Shown: positions 1 through 9,471, counted from the first letter of the stretch. The stretch is 64,000 bases of DNA from Allgaiera indica (GCF_900106675.1 NZ_FNOB01000002.1:124001-188000); one strand, 5' to 3'. Made by a program: numbers and translations. The notes: generated from the letters alone by a model not told the origin.

Positions 1-50
1 TCAGCGCGGGCTGGCTGGCCTCGGCCGCGTTCCAGCTGCTGCGGCGCTAG
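1..50 (+). CDS. C-terminal tail of an unidentified gene (partial)
   Basis: Frame 3 reads SAGWLASAAFQLLRR followed by a TAG stop at 48-50. The frame is open to the window edge and ends convergently with the SDR gene at 100. Fifteen residues are too few to assign a family. It could be chance coding. Confidence 0.3.
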   Translation, partial: SAGWLASAAFQLLRR

Positions 51-99
51 GCACGCGGTCCGGGCCTTCGCCCCGGCACCAAGCCTTGCCGCGCCCGGT

Positions 100-861
100 T
101 CAGCCGCGCCCGATATAGGGCATCTTCGTCGCCATCAGCGTCATGAACTGCACGTTCGCCTCGGGTGGCAGCCGGGCCATGTTCAGCACCGCCTCGGCGA
201 CATGCGCCACATCCATCGTCGGCGGCACCGGGGCCTCTGGGTCCTCGGCGCGGGCACGGTCGATCACCTCCTGCAACAACTCGGTGCGGGCATTGCCAAT
301 GTCGATCTGCCCGCAGGCGATGTCATAGGGCCGCCCATCCAGCGACAGCGACTTTGTCAGCCCGGTGATCGCGTGTTTGGTCGTCGTATAGGCGACCGAG
401 CCGGGCCGCGGCACATGGGCCGAGATCGAGCCGTTGTTGATGATCCGCCCCCCCTGCGGCCGCTGCGCCCGCATCGCGCCGAAGGCCGCGCGGGCGCAAT
501 AGAACATCCCCGTCAGGTTCACCGCCACGGCCCGGGCCCAATCCTCGTTCGAGACCATGTCGATCGAGCCCTGGGGCGGAAAGAGGCCGGCATTGTTGAA
601 CAGCACGTCGATCCGGCCGAACCGCGCGGCGGCGGCGGCGAAGGCCGCGTCCACCGCGTCCGGATCGGTCACGTCGCATTGCTGCGCCAGGGCGCGCGCC
701 TCGCCATCCGCGATCTCCTGCAACCGGTCCAGCCGGCGCGCCAGCAAGGCGACGTTCCAGCCTTCGCGCAGGAACAGCAAGGCCACCGCACGGCCGATGC
801 CGGCGCTGGCGCCGGTGACGATCACGGTCCCCGCGGCGGCGCTGTCGGCGGCCCGCGCCAC
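100..861 (-). CDS. SDR-family NAD(P)-dependent oxidoreductase
   Basis: A 253-residue classical short-chain dehydrogenase/reductase, the usual length for the family. The Rossmann cofactor motif TGASAGIG lies at residues 16-23, NNAG at 89-92, the catalytic serine in NGSIS (about S145) and the YxxxK pair as YTTTK (Y158, K162). The substrate cannot be told from sequence. The start is a GTG at 859-861, one base beyond the stop of the upstream Lrp/AsnC-like gene, so the two are almost certainly co-transcribed and translationally coupled. It is probably a soluble cytoplasmic enzyme. An ATG start is not available near this position. Confidence 0.88.
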   Translation of the reverse strand: MARAADSAAAGTVIVTGASAGIGRAVALLFLREGWNVALLARRLDRLQEIADGEARALAQQCDVTDPDAVDAAFAAAAARFGRIDVLFNNAGLFPPQGSIDMVSNEDWARAVAVNLTGMFYCARAAFGAMRAQRPQGGRIINNGSISAHVPRPGSVAYTTTKHAITGLTKSLSLDGRPYDIACGQIDIGNARTELLQEVIDRARAEDPEAPVPPTMDVAHVAEAVLNMARLPPEANVQFMTLMATKMPYIGRG

Positions 862-862
862 C

Positions 863-1099
863 CTAGAAGGCCTTGAAGGTGATCGTGGTCAGCGTGCGGC
901 TGATGCCGGGGATGTCGAACAGCCGGTCGGAAAGGTAATGCCCCACGTCCTGCCCGTCGGGGATATAGACCTTGGCCAGCAGGTCGTAATCACCCGAGGT
1001 CGAGAACAGCTCGGACACGACCTCTCGGTCATAGATCGCTTCGGCCACCTCGTAGGTCTGGCCGGGCTGGCAGCGGAACTGGACGAATACGCAGCGCAT
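863..1099 (-). CDS. Lrp/AsnC-type ligand-binding (RAM/ACT-like) domain protein
   Basis: A 78-residue protein that looks like the stand-alone C-terminal ligand-binding domain of Lrp/AsnC regulators, without the helix-turn-helix. Typical features are the phrase [12 protein letters not shown] and the closing R-T-x-T-T-I-T-F pattern. The ATG at 1097-1099 follows an AGGAG ribosome site at good spacing, so the larger frame extending upstream is spurious. Such single-domain proteins may act as small-molecule sensors or partners of full-length regulators, which is inference here. The next gene, an SDR, starts one base after this stop. Confidence 0.82.
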   Translation of the reverse strand: MRCVFVQFRCQPGQTYEVAEAIYDREVVSELFSTSGDYDLLAKVYIPDGQDVGHYLSDRLFDIPGISRTLTTITFKAF

Positions 1100-1450
1100 C
1101 GGGATCTCCTTTGTTTGGCGCCAGACTAGGGCGTCGGGGCGCGGCTCGCCAGAGGGGTTCGGCGGGTGGCCGCGCCAGTCCGGGAATTGCCGCGCGGCTC
1201 CCCCCCCGGGCGGAGGCGGGCGCCGGGGGGGGCACGGCGTCCAGACCCGCGCGGGATGTCCGCGCCGCAAAGACGCCATGAAAGGCCCGATGCGGCCTGT
1301 GTTCCCGCCCGGCGCAAATCCCCGGTGCGGGGAAAAAGCCGCCCACCGCCGGCCGAATGTGCGCGGATGCGCAGCCTGCCTGCGCCACTTCAAGCTGACG
1401 CACATGCCCCGCCTACTATATGAATGAAGTGCAGGCGAAAGGAGAAAGAC
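1100..1450. other. intergenic region between Lrp-like gene and pirin
   Basis: This is a divergent upstream region. It holds a GC-rich stretch with a run of C and G around 1200-1232 and a possible plus-strand promoter just before pirin, with CTGACG near 1395 and an AT-rich TACTATATG near 1412. The pirin ribosome site AAGGAG lies at about 1438-1444. No open frame here looks real. Confidence 0.5.
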
Positions 1451-2389
1451 ATGAGCTGGAACCCCGCACTGGACCCCGCCATCCCCGTCGGCGACGCCGT
1501 TGACCGGATCGAGACCGAGATCGTCCCTCGTGCCCGCGACCTGGGCGGTTTCGAGGTGCGCCGCGCCCTGCCCTCGGCCCGGCGCCAGATGGTCGGCCCG
1601 TTCATCTTCTTCGACCAGATCGGGCCGTCGGAATTCCTGACCGGTCAGGGCATCGACGTGCGCCCGCATCCGCATATCGGGCTGGGCACGGTGACCTATC
1701 TGCTGCAGGGCCGCCTGCATCACCGCGATTCCCTGGGTACCGATCAATGGATCGAGCCGGGCGCGGTGAACTGGATGGTCGCAGGCCACGGCATCACCCA
1801 TTCCGAACGCACCGACGAGGGCGAGCGTGACCATGTGCGCCAGATGCTGGGCGTGCAGACCTGGCTTGCCCTGCCCGAGGACCGCGAAGAGGGTGCCGCG
1901 GATTTCCTGCATGTGGCCAGGGCGGAGCTGCCCGTTCTGGAAGGCGAGGGCAAGAAGCTGCGGCTGATCCTGGGCACCGGCTGGGGCGAAAAGGCCCCGT
2001 TCGAGATGCCGTCCGAGACCTTCTATGCCGATGCCGAACTGGCGCCGGGCGCGGCAATCCCGCTGCCCGACGACCACGAGGACCGCGGTGTCCATATCCT
2101 TCAGGGCAGCGTCTCGGTCGGCGGCGAGACCTACGCGGCCGGGCGGATGCTGGTGTTCCGCCCCGGCGATCGGATCGCGGTGCGGGCGGGCGATCAGGGC
2201 GCGCGGATCATGCTGCTGGGCGGCGCCACACTGGGCGGGCCGCGCTATATCTGGTGGAATTTCGTGGCCTCGTCGAAGGACAAGATCGAGGCCGCGAAAG
2301 AGGCCTGGCGCGCCGGCGACTGGGCGCATGGCCGCTTCCGCCTGCCGCCCGGCGACAATGGCGAATTCATCCCCGCGCCGGAGCGGTAG
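1451..2389 (+). CDS. pirin family protein (cupin)
   Basis: A 312-residue bicupin protein of the pirin/YhaK family. The N-terminal cupin carries the metal-site signature [17 protein letters not shown] with the later HGITHSE element, which supply the expected His and Glu metal ligands. Family members include metal-dependent quercetin 2,3-dioxygenases and redox or transcription cofactors, so the role here is unresolved. The ATG at 1451 follows AAAGGAGAAAGAC. An in-frame ATG at 1424 lies upstream of that site and is less likely. It stands alone before purC. Confidence 0.88.
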   Translation: MSWNPALDPAIPVGDAVDRIETEIVPRARDLGGFEVRRALPSARRQMVGPFIFFDQIGPSEFLTGQGIDVRPHPHIGLGTVTYLLQGRLHHRDSLGTDQWIEPGAVNWMVAGHGITHSERTDEGERDHVRQMLGVQTWLALPEDREEGAADFLHVARAELPVLEGEGKKLRLILGTGWGEKAPFEMPSETFYADAELAPGAAIPLPDDHEDRGVHILQGSVSVGGETYAAGRMLVFRPGDRIAVRAGDQGARIMLLGGATLGGPRYIWWNFVASSKDKIEAAKEAWRAGDWAHGRFRLPPGDNGEFIPAPER

Positions 2390-2420
2390 GCGGCGGGGCG
2401 ACGCGCCCACTAAGCCGCGA

Positions 2421-2560
2421 AAGCAGGGCGAGCGCCTGCCCACGGGGTGGCGCGCCGACCGGTCGCGCATCGCCATTTATGGCCCAACCCCTCCCCGCGC
2501 TGAGACGCGATCGAGAGCTGCAAAGCGCCAGCCCGTCCGGGCGGGCAGGCGCTCTCCCTG
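2421..2560. repeat. dispersed ~135-bp intergenic repeat, copy 1
   Basis: This segment matches 16161-16292 over its whole length. The shared parts are GCAGGGC-AGCGCCTG-CC, the central CGCCATTTATGG, GAGAGCTGC-AAGCGCCAGCC and the closing GGGCG. The two ends are imperfect inverted repeats (GCGCCTGCCCAC... and ...GGGCGGGCAGGCGC), so the element could fold as one long hairpin around a central loop. It sits in the 418-bp gap between pirin and purC, and I see no gene in it. Confidence 0.7.
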
Positions 2561-2751
2561 CGCGTTCCACGCGCGTACCGGCCGGCAAGAGGTCCGGCTC
2601 GGCGCCCGCGGCCCTCTCGGCGCGCGAGGTGCTGCGCCGGCGCCGCCCCATCCTCCTCCGCTGGCACTGCAAACCGTCAGGGCCCCGCGCGCAGCGCCCC
2701 CTTTGCGCGTAAATTTCCGGCCACGCGCCGCCCCTGCCCCGCGCGCGGCCA

Positions 2752-2780
2752 TTGACACCCCCCGGGCCGCGTCGGATAGG
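2752..2780 (+). promoter_or_regulatory. probable sigma70 promoter of purC
   Basis: TTGACA at 2752-2757 is a consensus -35 box, followed after 17 bases by GATAGG at 2775-2780 as a weak -10 box. The purC start lies at 2808 with a GGAGG ribosome site at about 2796-2800. It is assigned by consensus only. Confidence 0.5.
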
Positions 2781-2807
2781 GATGCGAACCTGACCGGAGG
2801 CCCCCGA

Positions 2808-3770
2808 ATGCGCATCCTCGAAGACGCCGTGATCGCGGAACTGCCGAACTACTACCGCGGCAAGGTGCGCGACAATTACGACCTTCCCGCCGACGCCACC
2901 CACGGCCCGCGGCGGATCATCATCTCTTCCGACCGGATCAGCGCCTTCGACCGCATCCTGGCCTGCATCCCCTGGAAGGGCCAGGTGCTGACGCAAGTTG
3001 CGCGCTACTGGTTCGAGCGGACCGCCGACATCTGCCCCAACCATGTGCTCGACTACCCCGATCCCAACGTGGTGGTGGGCAAGCGGCTGGACATCCTGCC
3101 GGTCGAGGTGATCGTGCGCGGCTATCTTGCGGGCAGCACCGGCACCTCGATCCTGACGCTCTACAAGCAGGGCCAGCGGCGAATGTACGGCCACCAATTC
3201 CCCGAGGGCCTGCGCGACAACGAGGCCCTGCCCGCGCCGATCATCACCCCCACCTCGAAGGCCTTCGACGGCGGCCACGACGAGCCGCTGACCGCCGAAC
3301 AGATCGTGGCCGACGGCCTGCTGACCCAGGCGCAGTGGGACCGGGTCGCGGAATACGCGCTGGCGCTTTTCGCCCGCGGCCAGAAGATCGCCGCCGAACG
3401 GGGGCTGATCCTGGTCGACACGAAATACGAATTCGGCACCGATGCCGAGGGCCGCATCCTGCTCGCCGACGAGATCCACACCCCGGACAGTTCGCGTTAC
3501 TGGATCGCCGATGGCTATCAGTCTGCGCTGGAAAACGGCACCCGTCCGCCCAGCTTTGATAAGGATTTCATCCGCGCCTGGGTCGGCGCGCGCTGCGATC
3601 CCTATCACGACCCGATCCCCGAGATCCCCGCCGAAATGATCGAAAAGACCAGCCAGGTCTATATCCAGGCCTATGAGGCGATCACCGGCCAGCCCTTCGT
3701 CCCCGACGCCGGCGGCGCCACGCCGCTTGATCGCGTGCGCGCCAACCTTGGCCCCTATTTCCCTCGCTAG
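2808..3770 (+). CDS. purC: phosphoribosylaminoimidazole-succinocarboxamide synthase
   Basis: This enzyme condenses CAIR with aspartate using ATP, giving SAICAR in de novo purine synthesis. The 320-residue protein is the longer PurC type. The N-terminus has the nucleotide-binding GKVRDNYDL motif, followed by [31 protein letters not shown] and [12 protein letters not shown], all hallmarks of SAICAR synthetase. The ATG at 2808 follows GGAGG with 7-base spacing. The gene is alone and converges on the kinase-like gene downstream. The frame stays open upstream through the repeat, but that part is not coding. Confidence 0.96.
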   Translation: MRILEDAVIAELPNYYRGKVRDNYDLPADATHGPRRIIISSDRISAFDRILACIPWKGQVLTQVARYWFERTADICPNHVLDYPDPNVVVGKRLDILPVEVIVRGYLAGSTGTSILTLYKQGQRRMYGHQFPEGLRDNEALPAPIITPTSKAFDGGHDEPLTAEQIVADGLLTQAQWDRVAEYALALFARGQKIAAERGLILVDTKYEFGTDAEGRILLADEIHTPDSSRYWIADGYQSALENGTRPPSFDKDFIRAWVGARCDPYHDPIPEIPAEMIEKTSQVYIQAYEAITGQPFVPDAGGATPLDRVRANLGPYFPR

Positions 3771-3785
3771 GGCAAGCCGGGGCCG

Positions 3786-4451
3786 TCAGCCCAACAGCAC
3801 CGGCCGCACGAGGTCAGTGTTGTCGACGACGATATCGGCCCGCGCGCGGGGTCCGCACAGTCGGTCATACAGAGCAAAGGCAGGGCGGTAGCGTTCGGCA
3901 TAGAGCCGCCGCGCGGCGGCAGTGCCACCCAGCCTGTCGGCATCACGCCCCAGCCCGCGCCGTTCGGCCTCGGCCTCGGTCGTGCTCAGGAAGACCGTGA
4001 CATCCCAGGCCCCGGCCAGTTCCGGCCGCATCAGGAAGGTGCCATCGACGATCAGCACGGCCTCTTCGGGGGCCAAGCTGGGCGGCTGATCGATCGGCTG
4101 GTCGCGTTCAAGATCGAAGCTGGCCGTGCGATAGCGCCGGTCGCCCCCGGGCCCCAGGGGATCGAGCAAAAGCTCCCTCACCGCCCCCAGATCGCGCGCA
4201 TCGTAATAATACCCCTCCGCCGACATGCGCCCCCGTGCGTAGCGTTCCGCCCGCGGGCGGTGAAACCCGTCGATCGAGGTCTGGATGACCGGGCGCCCCA
4301 AGGCCGCGATCGTCTCGGCCAAGGCGTAGGCAAGCGTGGTTTTCCCCGAGGCGGTGCGCCCGTCGATCGCCACCCGAAGCGGCCCGCCAGCCCCGGCGGC
4401 CAGGATCCTGCGCGCCAACTCCTGCAGGACGGTCTTGCGAGTGGTCCTCAT
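3786..4451 (-). CDS. uridine kinase-like P-loop NTPase
   Basis: A 221-residue protein of the uridine kinase / phosphoribulokinase-like P-loop family. Walker A is GRTASGKTT at residues 31-39 and a substrate-side SIDGFHRP motif follows at about 59-66, as in uridine kinase-like proteins. The Walker B-like VLIVDGTFLMRPEL sits mid-protein, and a VDNTD phrase near the C-terminus is also family-typical. The natural substrate is not proven; nucleoside or another small phosphoacceptor is possible. It converges with purC and diverges from the M24 gene. Confidence 0.82.
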   Translation of the reverse strand: MRTTRKTVLQELARRILAAGAGGPLRVAIDGRTASGKTTLAYALAETIAALGRPVIQTSIDGFHRPRAERYARGRMSAEGYYYDARDLGAVRELLLDPLGPGGDRRYRTASFDLERDQPIDQPPSLAPEEAVLIVDGTFLMRPELAGAWDVTVFLSTTEAEAERRGLGRDADRLGGTAAARRLYAERYRPAFALYDRLCGPRARADIVVDNTDLVRPVLLG

Positions 4452-4631
4452 GGAAACCCTTTCCTGCCCGTGGTGTCGCTAGAAACTGACCCGGACGCCG
4501 CCCTCGCGCAAGCGGGCGCCGATCACAGGATGTGAACGCAGGTTTCAGACCGTTTCGCAGGCCACCGGCAGGGGTTGCCCTTCCGCCCGCCCGGACGGAA
4601 GCTGCTGCCCGAGAATCGTGAAAGGAACGAC

Positions 4632-5807
4632 ATGTCCCTGCCCCCCTTCACCCGCGCCGAATACGACGCCCGCATTACCCGCACCCGCGCCGCTATGGAC
4701 CGCGCCGGGGTCGATCTACTGATCGTCACCGACCCGTCCAACATGCACTGGCTGACCGGCTATGACGGCTGGTCCTTCTACGTCCATCAAGCGGTGGTGC
4801 TGACCATGACGGGCGAACCGCTGTGGTTCGGCCGCGCCATGGATGCCGAGGGCGCCAAGCTGACCGCCTGGCTGGCCGAGGACAGCCTGATCCCCTACCC
4901 CGACCATTACGTCCAGTCGACCGAGCGCCATCCCATGGATTACCTCTCGGCCCAGCTGATCGACCGCGGCCACGGCGCGGCGCGGATCGGCGTGGAGATG
5001 GACAATTACTGGTTCACCGCGGCGGCCTTCGCCAGCCTTTCGCGCAACCTGCCGAACGCGCCCTTCACCGATTGCACGGGCCTCGTGAATTGGCAGCGCG
5101 CGGTCAAGTCCGAGGCCGAGATCGCCCATATGCGCCAGGCCGCGCGTCTGGTCGAGGCGATGCACGCCCGCATCCGCGACGTGGCCGAGGTCGGCATGCG
5201 CAAATGCGATCTGGTGGCCGAGATCTACGACGCAAGCTTGCGCGGCGTGCCCGGGATCGGCGGCGATTATCCGGCGATCGTGCCGATGCTGCCCTCGGGC
5301 CGCGAGGCCACCGCGCCACACCTGACCTGGGACGAACGCCCGCTGCAGAAGGGCGAAGGCACCTTCTTCGAGATCGCCGGCGTCTACCGCCGCTATCATT
5401 GCCCGCTGTCGCGCACCCTCTTCCTGGGCGAACCCACCCAGACCTTCCGCGACGCCGAGGCGGCGGTCGCCGAGGGGATGGAGGCCGGCCTCGCCTCCGC
5501 CAGGCCCGGCAACACCTGCGAGGACATCGCGGTGGCCTTCTTCGACACGCTGGCCAGGCACGGCTTCGAGAAGGACAGCCGCACCGGCTATCCCATCGGG
5601 CTGAGCTATCCGCCCGACTGGGGCGAGCGCACCATGAGCCTGCGCCGCGGCGACAAGACGGAGCTGGTGACGGGCATGACCTTCCACTTCATGACCGGGC
5701 TCTGGCTGCAGGACATGGGCTTCGAGATGACCGAAAGCATCCTGATCACCGAAACCGGGGTGGAATGCCTGGCCAACGTGCCGCGCGAACTGGTGGTGAA
5801 AGCCTAG
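4632..5807 (+). CDS. doeA: M24-family hydrolase, ectoine hydrolase (DoeA/EutD) type
   Basis: A 391-residue member of the M24 aminopeptidase P/creatinase family. The N-terminal creatinase domain contains SNMHWLTGYDGWSFYVHQAV and HYVQSTERHPMDYL, wording I associate with DoeA, which opens the ectoine ring to N-alpha-acetyl-diaminobutyrate. The C-terminal pita-bread domain has FFEIAGVYRRYHCPLSRT, where the usual M24 metal-binding aspartates appear replaced, as in metal-independent creatinase-like members. No doeB, eutABC or other ectoine gene is nearby, so specificity is inferred from sequence only. The start follows AAAGGAACGAC; an upstream ATG at 4575 is less likely. Confidence 0.75.
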   Translation: MSLPPFTRAEYDARITRTRAAMDRAGVDLLIVTDPSNMHWLTGYDGWSFYVHQAVVLTMTGEPLWFGRAMDAEGAKLTAWLAEDSLIPYPDHYVQSTERHPMDYLSAQLIDRGHGAARIGVEMDNYWFTAAAFASLSRNLPNAPFTDCTGLVNWQRAVKSEAEIAHMRQAARLVEAMHARIRDVAEVGMRKCDLVAEIYDASLRGVPGIGGDYPAIVPMLPSGREATAPHLTWDERPLQKGEGTFFEIAGVYRRYHCPLSRTLFLGEPTQTFRDAEAAVAEGMEAGLASARPGNTCEDIAVAFFDTLARHGFEKDSRTGYPIGLSYPPDWGERTMSLRRGDKTELVTGMTFHFMTGLWLQDMGFEMTESILITETGVECLANVPRELVVKA

Positions 5808-5817
5808 GTTGCAAGGC

Positions 5818-5943
5818 CGGCGCCGGGGGCTCTGCCCCCGGACCCCCGGAGTATTTGCGCCAAGATGAAAGAAATCGGGCGCATTTCGTCCTTCATCTTG
5901 GGAAAAATACTCCACGGGGGTCTGGGGGTGTGAAACCCCCAGC
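5818..5943. repeat. dispersed gene-end hairpin repeat (GGAGTATTT core), copy A
   Basis: Between the convergent M24 and dtd genes, GGAGTATTTGCGCCAAGATG is followed by its near complement TCTTGGGAAAAATACTCC. Outer arms CGGGGGCTCTGCCCCCGG and GGGGGTGTGAAACCCCC frame it. The long imperfect hairpin suits a bidirectional transcription end. Clear relatives are at 28680-28755, 48284-48417 and 55628-55760. Confidence 0.75.
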
Positions 5944-5946
5944 CTC

Positions 5947-6384
5947 CTACATTTCCACCCAGATCGTGACGGGGCCGTCGTTGGTCAGGCTGACCGACAT
6001 GTCGGCGCCGAATTCGCCGGTCCGCACCACGATCCCGAGACCCGCGAGCGCGGCCGCGAAATATTCATAGAGGCGCTTGCCCTCGTCGGGGGGCGCGGCG
6101 GCCGAAAAGCCGGGCCGGTTGCCGTGCGAGGTGTCGGCGGCCAGGGTGAACTGGCTGACCACCAGCGCCGCGCCGCCGGTGTCTAGAAGCGAGCGGTTCA
6201 TCTTGCCCGCCGCGTCCCTGAAGATCCGAAGTTTCGCGATCTTCGCCGCCAGTGCGTCGGCCTGTACATCGGTATCGCCCTGCATGGCGCAGACCAGGAT
6301 CAGAAGGCCGGGGCCGATTTCACCCGTCACCCGTTCCCCGACCGCGACCCGCGCCGTGCTCACCCGTTGGATCAATGCTCTCAT
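5947..6384 (-). CDS. dtd: D-aminoacyl-tRNA deacylase
   Basis: The 145-residue Dtd removes D-amino acids, and glycine from mischarged tRNA-Ala, from tRNAs as a cytoplasmic proofreading dimer. The family signatures are present: [13 protein letters not shown] at the N-terminus, the catalytic SQFTLAAD motif and the cross-subunit [10 protein letters not shown] (Gly-cisPro) motif at the C-terminus. The length is exactly typical. It lies 14 bases downstream of the efflux permease gene on the same strand with no visible terminator, so it may be read from the same transcript. Confidence 0.95.
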   Translation of the reverse strand: MRALIQRVSTARVAVGERVTGEIGPGLLILVCAMQGDTDVQADALAAKIAKLRIFRDAAGKMNRSLLDTGGAALVVSQFTLAADTSHGNRPGFSAAAPPDEGKRLYEYFAAALAGLGIVVRTGEFGADMSVSLTNDGPVTIWVEM

Positions 6385-6398
6385 CGTGCCGGTCTAGC

Positions 6399-7535
6399 CT
6401 AGTCCAGCGTCCGGCGGAAGCGGCTGAGCGCCAGCAGCGAGAACACCAGGATGAAGGCCAGAAGCGCCCCGACCTCGGGGCGCACCGTCGCAAGGTCCGC
6501 GCCCTTCAGCATCACCGCCCGCACCAGCCGCAGGAAATGCGTCAGCGGCAGCATCTCGCCCACCCATTGCGCCCAGCCCGGCATGCCGCGGAACGGGAAC
6601 ATGAAGCCCGACAGCAGGATCGAGGGCAGGAAGAAGAAGAACGCCAGCTGCATCGCCTGCATCTGGTTCCGCGCCATGGTCGAGATCGTGTAACCCAGAA
6701 GCACCAGCGCCAGCACGAACAGCAGCACCCCGAGCAGCAAAAGCCACATCGCGCCGACGAAGGGCACATGGAACAGCACCTTCGCCGCGCCCAGGATCAC
6801 CGCCATCTGCACCGCCCCCACCGCAAGATAGGGCAACACCTTGCCCAGCATGATCTCGAGCGGCGAGACCGGCATCGCCAGCAGGTTCTCCATCGTGCCG
6901 CGCTCGGTCTCGCGGGTCAGCGCCATCGAGGTCATCATCACCATGGTCATCTGCAAGATCACCCCCAGAAGCCCCGGCACGATGTTGTACTGGGTGATGC
7001 CCTCGGGGTTGTAGCGCTTGTGCACGATCACCTGAAGCTGGCTGGCCGCGGCCTGCGCCGCCTGCGCCTCGGCGCCTGCCTCGCGCAGAAGCGCCTGCGA
7101 CGCCACCGTGCCCAGCGTCGAGACCGCGCCCGAGGCCACCGCCGGATCGGTCGCGTCGGCCTCGATCAGGATCTGGGGATGGTCGCCGCGCGCCACCCGA
7201 CGGCCGAAATCCGACGGGATGGTGACCACGAAGCTGACCGTGCCGTCCGCGATCAGCCGCTCGGCCTCGGCCGCCGAGACGTTCGGGTAGGTGAAATGGT
7301 AATAGCCCGTCATCTCCAGCGCGGTGACGATGGCACGGGTGTAGCGGTCCTGGGTCGGCGCCACCAACGCGGCGGGCAGATGCTTGGGGTCGGTGTTGAT
7401 GGCGAACCCGAACAGGATCAGCAACAGCAGCGGAATGCCCAGCATCATCGCAAAGGTCACCCGGTCGCGCCGCATCTGGATGGTTTCCTTCACCAGCATC
7501 GCGCGCAGGCGGCGAAGCGACAGCACCCGGGTCAT
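6399..7535 (-). CDS. ABC-2 type transporter permease (YbhS/YbhR/YhhJ type)
   Basis: A 378-residue inner-membrane permease. There is one N-terminal membrane segment (about residues 28-46, MLGIPLLLLILFGFAI), a large periplasmic part of about 130 residues, then five more hydrophobic segments from about residue 185, the ABC-2 membrane topology. The ETERGTMENLLAMPVSPLEIMLGK stretch is a family hallmark (only part quoted: GTMENLLAMPVS). The start overlaps the stop of the ATPase gene by 4 bases. With the ATPase, HlyD-like lipoprotein and TetR gene it forms an efflux operon like cecR-ybhGFSR of E. coli, but with one permease, so it may act as a homodimer. Confidence 0.92.
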   Translation of the reverse strand: MTRVLSLRRLRAMLVKETIQMRRDRVTFAMMLGIPLLLLILFGFAINTDPKHLPAALVAPTQDRYTRAIVTALEMTGYYHFTYPNVSAAEAERLIADGTVSFVVTIPSDFGRRVARGDHPQILIEADATDPAVASGAVSTLGTVASQALLREAGAEAQAAQAAASQLQVIVHKRYNPEGITQYNIVPGLLGVILQMTMVMMTSMALTRETERGTMENLLAMPVSPLEIMLGKVLPYLAVGAVQMAVILGAAKVLFHVPFVGAMWLLLLGVLLFVLALVLLGYTISTMARNQMQAMQLAFFFFLPSILLSGFMFPFRGMPGWAQWVGEMLPLTHFLRLVRAVMLKGADLATVRPEVGALLAFILVFSLLALSRFRRTLD

Positions 7536-8524
7536 GCCATGTTGTCCTTCGCGCCGTGCATGAAATGGATGAAGGCGTCCTCCAGGCTGGTCTCGGCCGG
7601 CGTCGCGCGCGCGCCGGCCTCGGCCGCGATCCGAGTGACCGAAGCCTTCAGCGCCGCCGCGTCGCGGCCCACCACATGCAGCACCGCGCCGAAGGGCGCC
7701 ACCTGCTCGACGCCCGGCGCCGCGCGCAGCCGGTCGTCCAGCGCGATCAGATCGGCGCCCACCCCGCCCTCGACCACATAGGTCGTCAGGCCCGCGCCCG
7801 CGACCACCTCGGCCACCGTGCCGCGCGCCACCAGCTTGCCATAGGAGATATAGTTGATCCGGTGGCAGCGCTCGGCCTCGTCCATGTAATGGGTGCTGAC
7901 CAGCACCGTCATGCCACCCGCCGCCAGCCGGTGGATCTCGTCCCAGAATTCGCGCCGCGCCTTGGGGTCGACGCCCGCCGTGGGCTCATCGAGCAACAGA
8001 AGCCTGGGGTTGTGCATGATGCAGGCCGCCAGCGCCAGGCGCTGCTTCCAGCCACCCGAAAGACTGCCCGCCAACTGGTGCTGGCGCGATGTCAGGCCCA
8101 GGTCGGCCAGCGTGTCCGAGACGTATTTCTTCACCGGCCGCAGGTCGTAGAGACCCGCGACGAAGGCCAGGTTCTCGGCGATCGACAGATCCTCGTAGAA
8201 GCTGAACCTCTGGGTCATGTAGCCGACTTCGCGTTTGATGCGGCGGGCGTCGCGGCGCAGGTCGTGGCCCAGCACCTGGCCCTCGCCCGCGTCGGGCGTC
8301 AGCAGGCCGCACATCACCCGGATCGTCGTGGTCTTGCCCGAGCCGTTGGGACCCAGAAAACCCGCGATCTCGCCCGTCTCGACCTGCATCGAGACATTGT
8401 CCACCACGGTGCGCTCGCCGTAGCGCTTCACCAGCCCCTTCACGTCGATCGCGGGGCGGCCGCCGGAGCCGGGCGGCGCGGGGACGGGCGTGGCGGGGAC
8501 GGGCGTGGCGGGGGCGGCGCTCAC
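7532..8524 (-). CDS. ABC transporter ATP-binding protein (YbhF type)
   Basis: A 330-residue ATPase. Walker A is GPNGSGKTT at residues 58-66, the ABC signature is LSGGWKQRLAL, Walker B is LLLLDEPTAG and the switch histidine is in VLVSTHYMDEA. It has a short proline/alanine-rich lead-in and a C-terminal DrrA/YbhF-like tail ending EDAFIHFM. I chose the GTG at 8522-8524 because it overlaps the HlyD gene stop as GTGA; the reading frame further upstream is inside the HlyD gene. The operon context implies it energises export through the adjacent permease. Confidence 0.92.
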   Translation of the reverse strand: MSAAPATPVPATPVPAPPGSGGRPAIDVKGLVKRYGERTVVDNVSMQVETGEIAGFLGPNGSGKTTTIRVMCGLLTPDAGEGQVLGHDLRRDARRIKREVGYMTQRFSFYEDLSIAENLAFVAGLYDLRPVKKYVSDTLADLGLTSRQHQLAGSLSGGWKQRLALAACIMHNPRLLLLDEPTAGVDPKARREFWDEIHRLAAGGMTVLVSTHYMDEAERCHRINYISYGKLVARGTVAEVVAGAGLTTYVVEGGVGADLIALDDRLRAAPGVEQVAPFGAVLHVVGRDAAALKASVTRIAAEAGARATPAETSLEDAFIHFMHGAKDNMA

Positions 8525-9471
8525 TTGTCCGCCCCCGGCAGGTCCACGTCGACGATCTGGCCGGGCTTGAGCAGCACCGCGCCCGGCTCGGGCTTTGCCT
8601 CGACCAGATAGACAAGCTTCTGGCGGTTTTGCAGCGAATAGATCACCGGCGGTGTGAATTCGGGGCTGTCCGAGACATAGGTCACCTTCGCCTTCTCGCC
8701 GCGGCCGCAGCCGTCGCAATGGACATTCAGGACGGCGCCGGGGTGAATGCGGGCAAACGCGGTCTCGGGGAAATACAGCTTCAGCTTCACCGCCCCGTCG
8801 GGCAGGAACGAGATCACCGGCGCTTGCGGACCGGCGATTTCCCCCGCCCGGCGCAGGATGTCAAAGACGGTGCCCGCCCTGGGCGCCAGCAGCGTGCGCT
8901 GCGACAGCTGCCAGGCGGCGGCGTCGCGGCGGGCGCGGGCCTGGGCCACCGCGGCCTCGGCGGCCTCGATCTGCTTGGGGCGTGCGGGCAGCCGCGCGAC
9001 GGCCAGGTTGGCCTTGGCCTGGGCCACCTGGGCGCGGGCCACCTCAAGCTGGGTCGTCGCGCCGTCAAGTTGCGCCTGGCTGGTCACCCCGCGGTCGTTC
9101 AGGCTGCTCAGCCGGGCGACTTCCTTCGATGCCTCATTCGCCTGCGCCTCGGCCGAGGCCAGCGTCGCCGCGATCACCGCGATCTCCTGCGGGCGGCGGC
9201 CTTCCTGAAGGTTGGCCAACTGGCTTTGCGCCTGGGCAAGCGCGGCAGTGGCCTGGGCCAGCGCGATTTCGGCATCGCGGTGCTCGGTGACCGCCAGCAC
9301 CGCGCCTGCCTTGACATGCTGCCCCCGGCGTACCTTCAGCGCCTCTACCTGGGCCACGGCGACCGGCGCGACCAGAACGTAATCGCCCTCGACATAGCCG
9401 GTGGCCAGCGGCGGGGGCGCGGCGCAGGCCGACAGGAAGGCGCTGAGGACCGGCACGGAACACAGGATCAT
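8521..9471 (-). CDS. HlyD-family periplasmic adaptor lipoprotein (YbhG type)
   Basis: A 316-residue membrane-fusion protein. The N-terminus MILCSVPVLSAFLSAC ends in a lipobox (LSAC), so it is probably lipid-anchored in the periplasm. A biotinyl-lipoyl-like half (VEALKVRRGQHVKAGAVLAV), a long alanine/glutamine-rich coiled-coil hairpin (about residues 60-190), the second lipoyl half (LLAPRAGTVFDILRRAGE) and a beta-barrel domain follow in the usual order. The ATG at 9469-9471 overlaps the TetR stop as ATGA, supporting this start. The substrate of the pump is unknown. Confidence 0.92.
   Translation of the reverse strand: MILCSVPVLSAFLSACAAPPPLATGYVEGDYVLVAPVAVAQVEALKVRRGQHVKAGAVLAVTEHRDAEIALAQATAALAQAQSQLANLQEGRRPQEIAVIAATLASAEAQANEASKEVARLSSLNDRGVTSQAQLDGATTQLEVARAQVAQAKANLAVARLPARPKQIEAAEAAVAQARARRDAAAWQLSQRTLLAPRAGTVFDILRRAGEIAGPQAPVISFLPDGAVKLKLYFPETAFARIHPGAVLNVHCDGCGRGEKAKVTYVSDSPEFTPPVIYSLQNRQKLVYLVEAKPEPGAVLLKPGQIVDVDLPGADK

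Noticed and set aside
2025-2807. Long N-terminal extension in frame with purC
   Set aside because: The frame runs through pirin and the intergenic repeat. PurC homology begins at the ATG at 2808, which has a GGAGG site and an upstream promoter.
6252-7781. 509-residue plus-strand frame opposite the ABC permease
   Set aside because: Very Gln/His/Arg-rich product, antisense to dtd and the permease, with no domain pattern.
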